Positions 8,291-14,220 of a stretch of 29,738 nucleotides of DNA are shown here, in pieces (positions within the stretch are counted from its first letter, which is position 1; every line of letters starts with the position of its first letter). The stretch comes from an uncultured bacterium. Its GTDB lineage: Bacteria; Patescibacteriota; Minisyncoccia; Phycocordibacterales; UBA918. The DNA lies in NCBI GenBank assembly GCA_913050645.1, contig CAJXAG010000006.1:1-29738 (forward strand). Direction: 5' to 3'. A program made the translations under genes and the position numbers. The notes below the pieces were generated by a model. That model saw only the letters and a list, made by a program, of their open reading frames with translations, made no database searches and had not been told where the DNA came from.

Positions 8291-9413
8291 AAGTATTGCA
8301 GAAAAAACTGATCTAAAGGGAACATACGTATTGTTGCGCAGTTCAATCAATGTGCCGATTGTTGATGGTCAGGTGCGCAATCAATTCCGTATAACCCGTG
8401 GTTTGGTGACGCTACAGTATTTAGTGAATCACGGTGCTCGGGTGATCATGTGTGGTCACATCGGACGTGATGGCACTCAGAGCACAAAGCAAATTGCTGA
8501 CTTGTTGCAAGAGTATGTACCCGTAACGTTTTCTGACGAGGTTGCTGGCACGAAGTCAAAAAATCTGCGTGATGCACTAAAAGACGGGGAAGTGTTGCTG
8601 TTGGAAAATGTGCGCAAGGATCCGCGTGAGAAGAAAAACGATGCAAACTTCGCGCGAGAGCTTGCAGATATGGCAGACCTATATGTTAATGATGCGTTTG
8701 CTGATTCCCACCGTGCACACGCATCGTTGGTTGCGGTCCCGGAGTTCTTGCCGTCGTATGCGGGAATGAACTTCGTACACGAGTACGAGGAACTCATGAA
8801 GGCACGGGTGCCACAGTCACCTGCTCTTTTTATGCTCGGCGGTGCTAAGTTTGAAACGAAAATGCCGCTGGTTGAACAGTTTCTTGGTATATATGACAAT
8901 ATTTTTATTGGGGGCGCACTTGCAAATGATTTCTTTAAAGCAAAAGGGTATGAAACGGGAGATTCACTTGTGTCAGCCATTGATCTTTCAGACAGTCCTC
9001 TTTTGGACCATGCGGGCATCTTGCTACCCATAGATGTAACGGTCATGCGCGGAAAAGAACGGCTGGTGTGTGCACCAGATGCAGTGGGGTATCACGACAT
9101 TATTCTTGATATTGGTCCTCGGACTGTTGCCATGCTTACGCCGTTGATTGCAAATGCGAAGATGGTTTTATGGAATGGACCGTTTGGAAACTACGAAGCT
9201 GGATTTGAAGAGCAGACCGTCGCCACCGCGCAGCTGCTTGCAGCCGCTTCTGGGTACTCAGTTGTTGGTGGAGGAGATACTGTGGCTGCAATTGAATCAT
9301 TGTTTATTCAGGAGCACTATAATTTTCTCTCAACGGCGGGTGGAGCGATGCTCACGTTCCTTGAAAAAGGCACCTTGCCTGCTCTGGAGGCACTGACTGC
9401 TTCAGAAGAGTAG
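8271..9413 (+). CDS. pgk: Divergent phosphoglycerate kinase
   Basis: 380 aa, close to the normal bacterial length. The family transfers phosphate from 1,3-bisphosphoglycerate to ADP. Recognisable blocks include DLKGTYVLLRSSINVP (residues 14-29), GHIGRDG, LLLENVRKDPREKKND, VNDAFADSHRAHAS, GGAKFETKMP, LWNGPFGNYE and VGGGDTVAAI. Several conserved positions differ. The substrate-binding Asp of the R-x-D-x-N motif is Ser25, the F of ENVRF is Lys, FGTAHRAHAS reads FADSHRAHAS, and STGGGA near the C-terminus reads STAGGA (354-359). The frame is open to 8196, but ATG 8271 matches the family start. It overlaps the end of tpiA and is probably translated by coupling. It could be an active divergent enzyme or one with altered activity. 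Confidence 0.9.
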   Translation: MQKLPFKSIAEKTDLKGTYVLLRSSINVPIVDGQVRNQFRITRGLVTLQYLVNHGARVIMCGHIGRDGTQSTKQIADLLQEYVPVTFSDEVAGTKSKNLRDALKDGEVLLLENVRKDPREKKNDANFARELADMADLYVNDAFADSHRAHASLVAVPEFLPSYAGMNFVHEYEELMKARVPQSPALFMLGGAKFETKMPLVEQFLGIYDNIFIGGALANDFFKAKGYETGDSLVSAIDLSDSPLLDHAGILLPIDVTVMRGKERLVCAPDAVGYHDIILDIGPRTVAMLTPLIANAKMVLWNGPFGNYEAGFEEQTVATAQLLAAASGYSVVGGGDTVAAIESLFIQEHYNFLSTAGGAMLTFLEKGTLPALEALTASEE

Positions 9414-9422
9414 GTCTGTTTC

Positions 9423-9463
9423 TTGCAGCTCTTCTTAGAGAATGATATCCTGCGACAGGAGGT
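9423..9463 (+). promoter_or_regulatory. Promoter and strong ribosome binding site of the 67-aa gene
   Basis: TTGCAG (9423-9428), 17-base spacer, TATCCT (9446-9451) preceded by TGA. A near-perfect AGGAGGT (9457-9463) lies 5 bases before the ATG at 9469 and decides that start over an in-frame upstream ATG at 9442. Confidence 0.65.
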
Positions 9464-9468
9464 ATTCA

Positions 9469-9672
9469 ATGGCACATTCAGATTCTGAAAAGCTCTACGC
9501 AAAGCACTTAAAAGCCCTCAAGGAAAAACCAATTTTAACTAACGAGTCACACAACCCCGGGCCATCACTAGCACAATTCGTGGAAAGTGTGGCTGGTATG
9601 GGAGAACGCGCTCGCAAAAATGGAACTATTGCACTTTCGGTGCGAACGAGAAAAAGTAAACCGACACAGTGA
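9469..9672 (+). CDS. Small basic protein, unknown function
   Basis: 67 aa, no membrane segment. It is Lys-rich at the N-terminus (KLYAKHLKALKEK) and basic at the C-terminus (RTRKSKPTQ). I do not recognise the family. The start is fixed by an AGGAGGT ribosome binding site. The stop TGA (9670-9672) lies inside the loop of its own terminator, so the codons for the last residues form the 5' arm of the stem. The small genes at 13141 and 17334 share this arrangement. It lies between pgk and an IS200-type element. Size, strong ribosome binding site and terminator support a real, well-expressed gene. Confidence 0.7.
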   Translation: MAHSDSEKLYAKHLKALKEKPILTNESHNPGPSLAQFVESVAGMGERARKNGTIALSVRTRKSKPTQ

Positions 9673-9687
9673 TTGTGTCGGTTTTTT
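9661..9687 (+). terminator. Terminator overlapping the end of the 67-aa gene
   Basis: CCGACAC (9661-9667) pairs with GTGTCGG (9675-9681), followed by six T. The loop AGTGATT contains the TGA stop codon. The same CCGACAC/GTGTCGG stem recurs at 17606-17623. Confidence 0.9.
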
Positions 9688-9699
9688 ATATCTAAAAAC

Positions 9700-9717
9700 C
9701 TCCGGCTTCAGCCGGAG
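9700..9717 (+). repeat. Left-end hairpin of the IS200-like element
   Basis: Seven-pair stem CTCCGGC/GCCGGAG with loop TTCA. It is the expected recognition structure for the Y1 transposase on single-stranded DNA. Confidence 0.65.
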
Positions 9718-9740
9718 AGTACGTTTGAAGGCAACGCATA

Positions 9741-9772
9741 TACTAAAGCCGTGCGGCAGCACGGCTTTAGTA
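9741..9772 (+). promoter_or_regulatory. Strong hairpin in the tnpA leader
   Basis: A 14-pair perfect stem (9741-9754 with 9759-9772) and a GGCA loop, ending 16 bases before the tnpA start. In IS200, leader structures are known to restrict transcription and translation of tnpA. A similar damping role is inferred here. Confidence 0.6.
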
Positions 9773-9788
9773 ATAACTATCAATACGT

Positions 9789-10241
9789 ATGCGCAAACGT
9801 ACAATCAAAACGTTATCACATTGTTATTACGAAATGAAATATCATTTCGTATGGACACCAAAGTATCGGGGAAAAGTACTCACATCCAAAAAGATTAAAG
9901 ATGAGGTTCGCAGAACCTTTGAATCAATCTGCAAATACAAACACTGGGAAATTATTGAGCTCAATGTACAAGACGATCACATTCACTTAATTCTCTCAGC
10001 CTCACCACGTGACTCAGTCTCATACATTATGCAACTGATTAAAGGCAAGAGTTCTGCATGGCTTAAGAAAAAGATTAAACGTACACATGGACTCTATGAA
10101 CAGAAATCACTCTGGGCACGAGGCTACTTTGTTTCGACGATAGGTATGGATGAAACTATCATCCGTCGGTACGTCAGACATCAACATCACCATAATCAAG
10201 TTGATCAACCATCATTATTCAACAAGCTGATCTCTGATTAA
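9789..10241 (+). CDS. tnpA: IS200/IS605-family transposase TnpA (Y1 HuH)
   Basis: 150 aa, full family length. It catalyses single-strand transposition using a tyrosine nucleophile and an HuH metal site. The HuH pair is visible in DDHIHLIL, and the C-terminal helix with the catalytic Tyr is RGYFVSTIGMDE..IRRYVRHQ. The N-terminal YYEMKYHFVWTPKYRGKVL is the typical opening strand. No frameshift or internal stop is visible, so it may be active. It is the only gene of the element and starts 16 bases after a strong hairpin. A REP-associated transposase (RAYT) is a related alternative, but no REP array was seen in this window. Confidence 0.92.
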   Translation: MRKRTIKTLSHCYYEMKYHFVWTPKYRGKVLTSKKIKDEVRRTFESICKYKHWEIIELNVQDDHIHLILSASPRDSVSYIMQLIKGKSSAWLKKKIKRTHGLYEQKSLWARGYFVSTIGMDETIIRRYVRHQHHHNQVDQPSLFNKLISD

Positions 10242-10296
10242 CCACAAAAAAGCCCGCTTCGCGGGCATGAAGCTCATCCCGGAGTGTGAGCCAAAG

Positions 10297-10318
10297 CCAC
10301 CGGACCTAAGTCCGGTGG
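10297..10318 (+). repeat. Right-end hairpin of the IS200-like element
   Basis: Nine-pair stem CCACCGGAC/GTCCGGTGG with loop CTAA. It lies 10 bases before the extended -10 of the NUDIX gene. Confidence 0.65.
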
Positions 10319-10327
10319 TTGTTTACT

Positions 10328-10336
10328 TGATATAGT
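10328..10336 (+). promoter_or_regulatory. Extended -10 of the NUDIX gene
   Basis: TGA-TATAGT ends 6 bases before ATG 10343, so transcription would start at the A of the ATG. It abuts the right end of the IS200-like element. Confidence 0.6.
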
Positions 10337-10342
10337 ACTGCT

Positions 10343-10811
10343 ATGCAACTTCTCACTTTGGTCTATCTCGTTCGGGAAAATGAAATATGCCTGGCACTAA
10401 AAAAGCGTGGCTTTGGCGAGGGGGTACTACAACGGCTTTGGCGGTAAGTCTGAGGAAGGTGAGACGGTTCTGCAAGCTGCAGTACGGGAAGTGCAAGAAG
10501 AAAGCATGGTACAGGTAGAAGAAAAGGACCTGCAGCAGGTTGCTGATGTTGTTTTCGTGTATAAGGACCGCACGCTACACGTACCCACCTTTTTTGTGTC
10601 ACAGTGGGAAGGTGAACCGATGGAAACACAGGAGATGAAACCTGCATGGTTTTCCTATGATGCAGTGCCGTATGAACAAATGTGGGAAGATGATCGCCAC
10701 TGGATGCCGCGGGTGTTCAATGGCGAAAAATTGCGGGGAACGGTCTGGTTTGCTCAAGATGGCACTTCCATTGAGTCAATGGAATGGGAACAGGTAGAAA
10801 ACTTTATATAG
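10343..10811 (+). pseudogene. Frameshifted NUDIX hydrolase (MutT/MTH1-like)
   Basis: The natural start is ATG 10343, giving MQLLTLVYLVRENEICLALKKRGFGEG, which matches the first strands of MTH1-type NUDIX proteins. This frame stops at about 10447. The rest is in the next frame: YYNGFGGKSEEGE, then the NUDIX box TVLQAAVREVQEES and a full C-terminus to 10811. Removing one G from the five-G run at about 10420-10424 restores GFGEGYYNGFGGK and one protein of about 155 aa. The family hydrolyses oxidised nucleotides such as 8-oxo-dGTP. It may be a sequencing error, a real frameshift or a slippage site. A GTG at 10407 could start a truncated 134-aa protein lacking the first strand. Confidence 0.8.
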
Positions 10812-10848
10812 AAAAAGCCGGCGCCCATGGGCGCCGGCTTTTTCTATA
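10807..10848. terminator. Bidirectional terminator, 42-base perfect palindrome
   Basis: The palindrome is centred on CATG, with a GC-rich core (GCCGGCGCC and its complement) flanked by A5 and T5, so it has terminator shape on both strands. It lies between the convergent NUDIX and HIT genes. The NUDIX stop TAG (10809-10811) is inside its 5' arm. Confidence 0.9.
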
Positions 10849-10853
10849 GCAAC

Positions 10854-11267
10854 TTAGTCTAAGTCATCAATTGCGGCAATAAGTTGTGTGGAAACTACCG
10901 CAAGCACTTCATCAGACTCTTCTTTACCCGCAGGCATGATCTCTCCGAGGGCACGCTTGGTGTCTTGCATCGGGAATATTTTAATGTGTACGTGTGGTAC
11001 ATCAAATCCTTCTACAACCAGACACGTCCGTTCAGCGTTAAACGCTTTGTCGGAGGCTTTACCAATTTTCTTTGCAATCTGGAAAAGATGTATGTATGTG
11101 TCATCGTCGAGATCAAAAGCGTAGTCAATTTCTTTTTTAGGGATGACTAAGGATTGTCCAGTAACTGCAGGAAACTTGTCTAGAATCGCAACACAATGGT
11201 CATCTTCATAGACGACGTGACCAGGTATCTCGCGATTAATTATTTTGGTGAAAATTGATTCTGACAT
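10854..11267 (-). CDS. HIT-family (histidine triad) nucleotide-binding hydrolase
   Basis: 137 aa. It resembles bacterial HinT-type proteins, which act on nucleoside phosphoramidates and related substrates. Family features are the N-terminal SIFTKIINREIPGHVVYED, AILDKFPAVTGQSLVIPKKE, and the triad region VPHVHIKIFPM. The triad reads H92-x-H94-x-K96, so the first His and the usual nucleophilic middle His are kept while the third is Lys. The start is ATG at 11267 on the minus strand, just after TTTCTAATGGA, a motif also seen before the M50 gene. It converges on the NUDIX gene across a bidirectional terminator and diverges from recJ. Confidence 0.9.
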   Translation of the reverse strand: MSESIFTKIINREIPGHVVYEDDHCVAILDKFPAVTGQSLVIPKKEIDYAFDLDDDTYIHLFQIAKKIGKASDKAFNAERTCLVVEGFDVPHVHIKIFPMQDTKRALGEIMPAGKEESDEVLAVVSTQLIAAIDDLD

Positions 11268-11353
11268 TCCATTAGAAATTAAGCGTATAAGATAATGCTG
11301 ATTGTACTACATTTACTTCTTCATTACGAAACCAACAAATATTTCTAACGGAA
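11267..11353. repeat. Inverted repeat pair bracketing the HIT-recJ intergenic region
   Basis: TTCCATTAGAAAT (11267-11279) and ATTTCTAACGGAA (11341-11353) are inverted copies with one mismatch. Related copies occur at 17995-18008 and 18184-18197, and a single TTCTAACGG lies at 13359-13367. The shared core is CCRTTAGARA. Role unknown. Confidence 0.55.
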
Positions 11354-11377
11354 CAAGTATCTCCTAGACAGCTATGG

Positions 11378-11386
11378 TGGTATGAT
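11378..11386 (+). promoter_or_regulatory. Extended -10 of recJ
   Basis: TGG-TATGAT, the same nine bases as in the rnhA promoter. Transcription would start near 11393, 9 bases before ATG 11402 and 3 before an in-frame TTG at 11396. Confidence 0.6.
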
Positions 11387-11401
11387 TGAGTCACTTTGAC
11401 T

Positions 11402-13093
11402 ATGTATCGCTTGACTAATCAGATACCTGAAACGGTGCAGCAGGAGCTTGCTGCGTACTCTCCCTTTTTACAGCAGTTGCTGTATGCACGCGGTGTAGAC
11501 ACCGCACAGGCGGCGGTAGATTTTCTTGAGCCCTCATATGAAGAGCATTTGCATGATCCATTTCTGCTTAATGATATGGATGTGGCTGTAGAGCGAATTC
11601 TACATGCTATACAGAACGATGAGAAGATAGCTATCTACAGTGACTATGATTGCGACGGTATTCCTGGTGGGGTTGTGTTGCATGACTTTTGTAAAGCCAT
11701 TAGATATGAAAATTTTATTAATCATATCCCACATCGACACTACGATGGATTTGGTCTGAATACTGCTGCAGTAGAAAAGCTTGCGGGAGAGGGTGTGCAG
11801 CTGATTATTACCATTGACTGTGGTTCCACTGACGTGCAGGCGGTTGATCATGCAAACAAGCATAACGTTGATGTGATTATTACCGATCATCACCAGGTAA
11901 AAGAAAATGTGCCGAAGGCAGTGGCAATTGTGAATCCACAAGTTGGTACCACATATCCTTTTAAGGGACTGTGTGGTGCAGGAGTAGTGTTTAAGGTAGT
12001 ACAAGCACTGATAGAAAAAGGCGATTTTGATCTCACGCCCGGATGGGAGAAGTGGTGGCTTGACATGGTCGGCGTCGCAACCATTGCTGACATGGTGCCG
12101 TTGCGAGACGAAAACCGAGCACTTGCTTTTTATGGTTTGCAGGTACTGCGGAAATCACGTCGACCAGGATTGCAGCAATTATTGCGAAAACAAAAGGCCA
12201 ATCAAGCTTATCTCACTGAAGACGACATTGGCTTTACGATTGGTCCACGCATCAATGCTGCTTCACGTATGGATAACCCCGAAGACGCCTTTTACATGCT
12301 TGCAGAAACCGACGAGGCTGCTGCAGGTGCTCGTGTAGATCACTTAGAGAAACTCAATAACGAACGCAAGGGACAAGTGGCATCTATGACCAAGGAGGTG
12401 CACAAGCGTATGGAGGCACTTGTTGAGATACCAAATGTGCTGGTGTTGGGGAATCCAGAGTGGCGTCCATCGCTGGTGGGGCTGACTGCAAATAAACTTG
12501 CCGAAGAATACAACGCACCTGCGTTTGTTTGGGGACGTGATGGTAACGGCAACATCAAAGGGTCTTGCCGCTCGAATGGGCAGGTGAGTGTTATTACGAT
12601 TATGGAACAAGTTGCCGATATGCTTTCTGAGTTTGGTGGACATCACATGGCAGGTGGCTTTGGTGTAAAAGAGGAGACGATTCACGAATTGCCCCAAGCG
12701 ATGAGTGACGCACTGTCAGAACTCGGAGCCGGCGCATCAGTTGATATGACACGTATTGTTGACTATACGCTTTCGCTTGAGGACATCACCAGTACGGTGC
12801 TTCGTGAGCAGCAGATGCTTGCGCCATTTGGTATGGAGAACAAAAAACCGTTGTATGTTATTGAGTCTGTGGTACCCAGTGGTGTACAAATCTTCGGAAA
12901 AACAAAAGAGCACACGAAGCTCACGTTTGATACCAGTGGTTTGGTGAAGGAGGCGGTTGCTTTTTTTAGACTTCCAGAACAGTTTACAAAAGCACCAGAG
13001 GAACTTGTATCGTGTACACTTCTTGCCCATCTTGAGCAGTCATTTTTTATGGGACGCATGCAAAATCGCCTGAGAATTGTTGACATTCTCTAG
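11402..13093 (+). CDS. recJ: Single-stranded-DNA-specific exonuclease RecJ
   Basis: 563 aa, typical for RecJ. It degrades single-stranded DNA 5' to 3' in recombination and repair, in the cytoplasm. The DHH phosphoesterase motifs are visible: YSDYDCDGIPGG with D81, D83 and D85; ITIDCGS; ITDHHQ with D162-H163-H164. The DHHA1 motif FGGHHMAGGFG lies at about 411-420, followed by the C-terminal OB-like region. ATG 11402 is preferred; TTG 11396 is an alternative given the leaderless-type promoter. It diverges from the HIT gene. With ComEC and the pilus genes nearby, it may process incoming DNA. Confidence 0.95.
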   Translation: MYRLTNQIPETVQQELAAYSPFLQQLLYARGVDTAQAAVDFLEPSYEEHLHDPFLLNDMDVAVERILHAIQNDEKIAIYSDYDCDGIPGGVVLHDFCKAIRYENFINHIPHRHYDGFGLNTAAVEKLAGEGVQLIITIDCGSTDVQAVDHANKHNVDVIITDHHQVKENVPKAVAIVNPQVGTTYPFKGLCGAGVVFKVVQALIEKGDFDLTPGWEKWWLDMVGVATIADMVPLRDENRALAFYGLQVLRKSRRPGLQQLLRKQKANQAYLTEDDIGFTIGPRINAASRMDNPEDAFYMLAETDEAAAGARVDHLEKLNNERKGQVASMTKEVHKRMEALVEIPNVLVLGNPEWRPSLVGLTANKLAEEYNAPAFVWGRDGNGNIKGSCRSNGQVSVITIMEQVADMLSEFGGHHMAGGFGVKEETIHELPQAMSDALSELGAGASVDMTRIVDYTLSLEDITSTVLREQQMLAPFGMENKKPLYVIESVVPSGVQIFGKTKEHTKLTFDTSGLVKEAVAFFRLPEQFTKAPEELVSCTLLAHLEQSFFMGRMQNRLRIVDIL

Positions 13094-13106
13094 CGTTGTG
13101 TAACTA
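13080..13106 (+). promoter_or_regulatory. Probable promoter of the 69-aa gene at 13141
   Basis: A perfect TTGACA (13080-13085) lies inside the 3' end of recJ. The best -10 is TAACTA (13101-13106) with a short 15-base spacer, or CTATGG 18 bases downstream. GGAGGT at 13131-13136 is 4 bases before the ATG. Confidence 0.45.
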
Positions 13107-13140
13107 TGGCATCCAAAGAGTACGCACTTTGGAGGTTGGT

Positions 13141-13350
13141 ATGAAGCAAGGAACACAAGTGCTGAACAATGGTGCACTGGTATACGTCGGAAAAGATCGT
13201 GAAGGACTCTACTTTACTATGCATACCAACGGCTCTGGCCAAAAGATACGTTTGATTGCACATGCAGGGGTTTGGAAGTACACCCTTCCAGGCTTCAATC
13301 AGGTACATCTTGCGCTATTTACAGATCCATCTAAAAAACCGCACCCGTAG
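13141..13350 (+). CDS. Small soluble protein, unknown function
   Basis: 69 aa from ATG 13141, chosen over the upstream in-frame start at 13096 because GGAGGT lies 4 bases before it. The sequence looks like an all-beta small domain (GALVYVGKDREGLYFTMHT, then WKYTLPGFNQVHLALF) with no signal peptide or membrane segment. Family not recognised. Its TAG stop (13348-13350) is inside the loop of its terminator, and the last codons (Lys-Lys-Pro-His-Pro) come from the stem. It lies between recJ and rnhA with its own promoter. The architecture matches the small genes at 9469 and 17334. Confidence 0.7.
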   Translation: MKQGTQVLNNGALVYVGKDREGLYFTMHTNGSGQKIRLIAHAGVWKYTLPGFNQVHLALFTDPSKKPHP

Positions 13351-13361
13351 TGCGGTTTTTC
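13334..13361 (+). terminator. Terminator overlapping the end of the 69-aa gene
   Basis: AAAAACCGCA (13334-13343) pairs with TGCGGTTTTT (13351-13360). The 7-base loop CCCGTAG ends with the stop codon. Confidence 0.88.
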
Positions 13362-13370
13362 TAACGGTCA

Positions 13371-13379
13371 TGGTATGAT
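13371..13379 (+). promoter_or_regulatory. Extended -10 of rnhA
   Basis: TGG-TATGAT ends 7 bases before ATG 13387, so the transcript would be leaderless. This argues against the in-frame ATGs at 13375 and 13378, which lie within the -10 box. Confidence 0.65.
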
Positions 13380-13386
13380 GACGCTC

Positions 13387-13809
13387 ATGCAAAAAATAAC
13401 GGTATTTACTGATGGTGGTGCACGAGGGAATCCAGGTCCCGCAGGTATTGGTGCGCAGTTTCTTGATGAGCAAAATGAAGTAATGACGGAACTTTCTGAG
13501 TATATTGGCGAAGCTACCAATAATGTTGCTGAGTACACTGCAGTCAAGCGGGCACTTGAACACATGGAAACTTTTTTATCTGATACAAAAGCAGCGCAGG
13601 TGAGTTTTAAACTTGATTCGCAGTTAGTGGAGCGACAACTCAAGGGTGAGTACAAGATAAAAGATCAAAACCTGAAAACGTATGCTGACGCTATACAGGT
13701 GCTCGAAGATCACTTTGCATCAGTGAGTTACATGCACGTGCCGCGTGCAGAAAACAAAGAAGCTGACCGTTTAGTTAATGAAGCAGTTGATGCTGCACAA
13801 GAAAAATAG
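13387..13809 (+). CDS. rnhA: Ribonuclease HI
   Basis: 140 aa. It cleaves the RNA strand of RNA-DNA hybrids during replication and R-loop removal. All four acidic residues of the catalytic site are present: D9 in FTDGGARGNPG, E49 in NNVAEYTAV, D77 in FKLDSQLV and D127 in ENKEADRLVN. The length matches compact RNase HI proteins without an extra N-terminal hybrid-binding domain. The start at 13387 is chosen because two earlier in-frame ATGs overlap the -10 box. It is flanked by an upstream terminator and a separate promoter for the next gene, so it is probably monocistronic. Confidence 0.95.
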   Translation: MQKITVFTDGGARGNPGPAGIGAQFLDEQNEVMTELSEYIGEATNNVAEYTAVKRALEHMETFLSDTKAAQVSFKLDSQLVERQLKGEYKIKDQNLKTYADAIQVLEDHFASVSYMHVPRAENKEADRLVNEAVDAAQEK

Positions 13810-13811
13810 CC

Positions 13812-13865
13812 TTGCTCATTTTTTGTTTGCATAGTACAGTCTGTGTACCGATCAATCAGGATCGG
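13812..13865 (+). promoter_or_regulatory. Promoter and leader hairpin of the YdcH-like gene
   Basis: TTGCTC (13812-13817), 17-base spacer, TACAGT (13835-13840). The expected transcript begins near 13847, exactly at a small stem CCGATC/GATCGG (13848-13865). A purine-rich AGAAGGA (13876-13882) then serves as ribosome binding site 8 bases before ATG 13891. Confidence 0.55.
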
Positions 13866-13890
13866 TAGAACAAGAAGAAGGAATTTTTTC

Positions 13891-14166
13891 ATGGGAGATA
13901 AGGCTGCGTATATCGCAAGTCTCGAAAAACAGCATGCCGAAATCGATAAGCAGGTGATTGCGATGCAAAAGAGCCCTGCCTGTTGCGGAACGCAGCTGCG
14001 GGAGCAGAAGAAAGAAAAACTTCGGCTGAAGGAAGCAATCGAGCGCGCACAGACCGAGGATGAAGACCCGGTTCCTGATGCGCCAGTGTTGCAGGTTCTC
14101 GAGGGTGATAGCGTATCGCCAACGATTGAACCGCCGCTTTTTGTACCTGACACGGCAGTCGCATAA
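13891..14166 (+). CDS. YdcH/DUF465-like coiled-coil protein
   Basis: 91 aa from ATG 13891, which has a ribosome binding site; the frame is open upstream to 13843. Residues 7-54 form a helical hairpin (IASLEKQHAEIDKQVIAMQ ... LREQKKEKLRLKEAIERA). This matches the pattern of DUF465/YdcH and SlyX-like small proteins, with the L..KK.KL.LKE.I signature in the second helix. An adjacent CC pair sits in the turn. The C-terminal 35 residues are acidic and Pro-rich, probably disordered. Molecular role unknown. It is monocistronic, with its own promoter and terminator, ahead of comEC. Confidence 0.7.
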   Translation: MGDKAAYIASLEKQHAEIDKQVIAMQKSPACCGTQLREQKKEKLRLKEAIERAQTEDEDPVPDAPVLQVLEGDSVSPTIEPPLFVPDTAVA

Positions 14167-14172
14167 GCTGCC

Positions 14173-14206
14173 AAAAGCTGTTTCTCGGGAAGCAGCTTTT
14201 TCTTTT
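14173..14206 (+). terminator. Terminator after the YdcH-like gene
   Basis: AAAAGCTG (14173-14180) pairs with CAGCTTTT (14193-14200), followed by TCTTTT. Confidence 0.8.
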
Positions 14207-14214
14207 GCTACACT
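14206..14214 (+). promoter_or_regulatory. Extended -10 of comEC
   Basis: TGC-TACACT ends 6 bases before the GTG at 14221, placing the transcription start on the G of the start codon. It overlaps the end of the preceding terminator's T tract. Confidence 0.6.
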
Positions 14215-14220
14215 TTATAG

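Larger units (their letters stand above)
9700..10318 (+). mobile_element. IS200/IS605-family element (IS200-like, tnpA only)
   Basis: A single Y1 transposase gene is flanked by imperfectly matched hairpins rather than terminal inverted repeats, as expected for this family. The left-end hairpin is CTCCGGC/GCCGGAG (9700-9717). The right-end hairpin is CCACCGGAC/GTCCGGTGG (10297-10318). A second right-side hairpin, GCCCGC/GCGGGC (10252-10266), follows the stop codon. No tnpB is present. The exact cleavage sites cannot be placed without comparing an empty site; the element probably extends a few bases beyond each hairpin. Confidence 0.8.

Noticed and set aside
8477..9046. 189-codon minus-strand frame inside pgk
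   Set aside because: Antisense shadow of a clear enzyme gene, Ser-rich and without family features.
9700..10318. REP/BIME-type repeat cluster or CRISPR-like array
   Set aside because: There are only single hairpins at each side of one Y1 transposase gene, with no regularly spaced repeats. An IS200-type element explains them.
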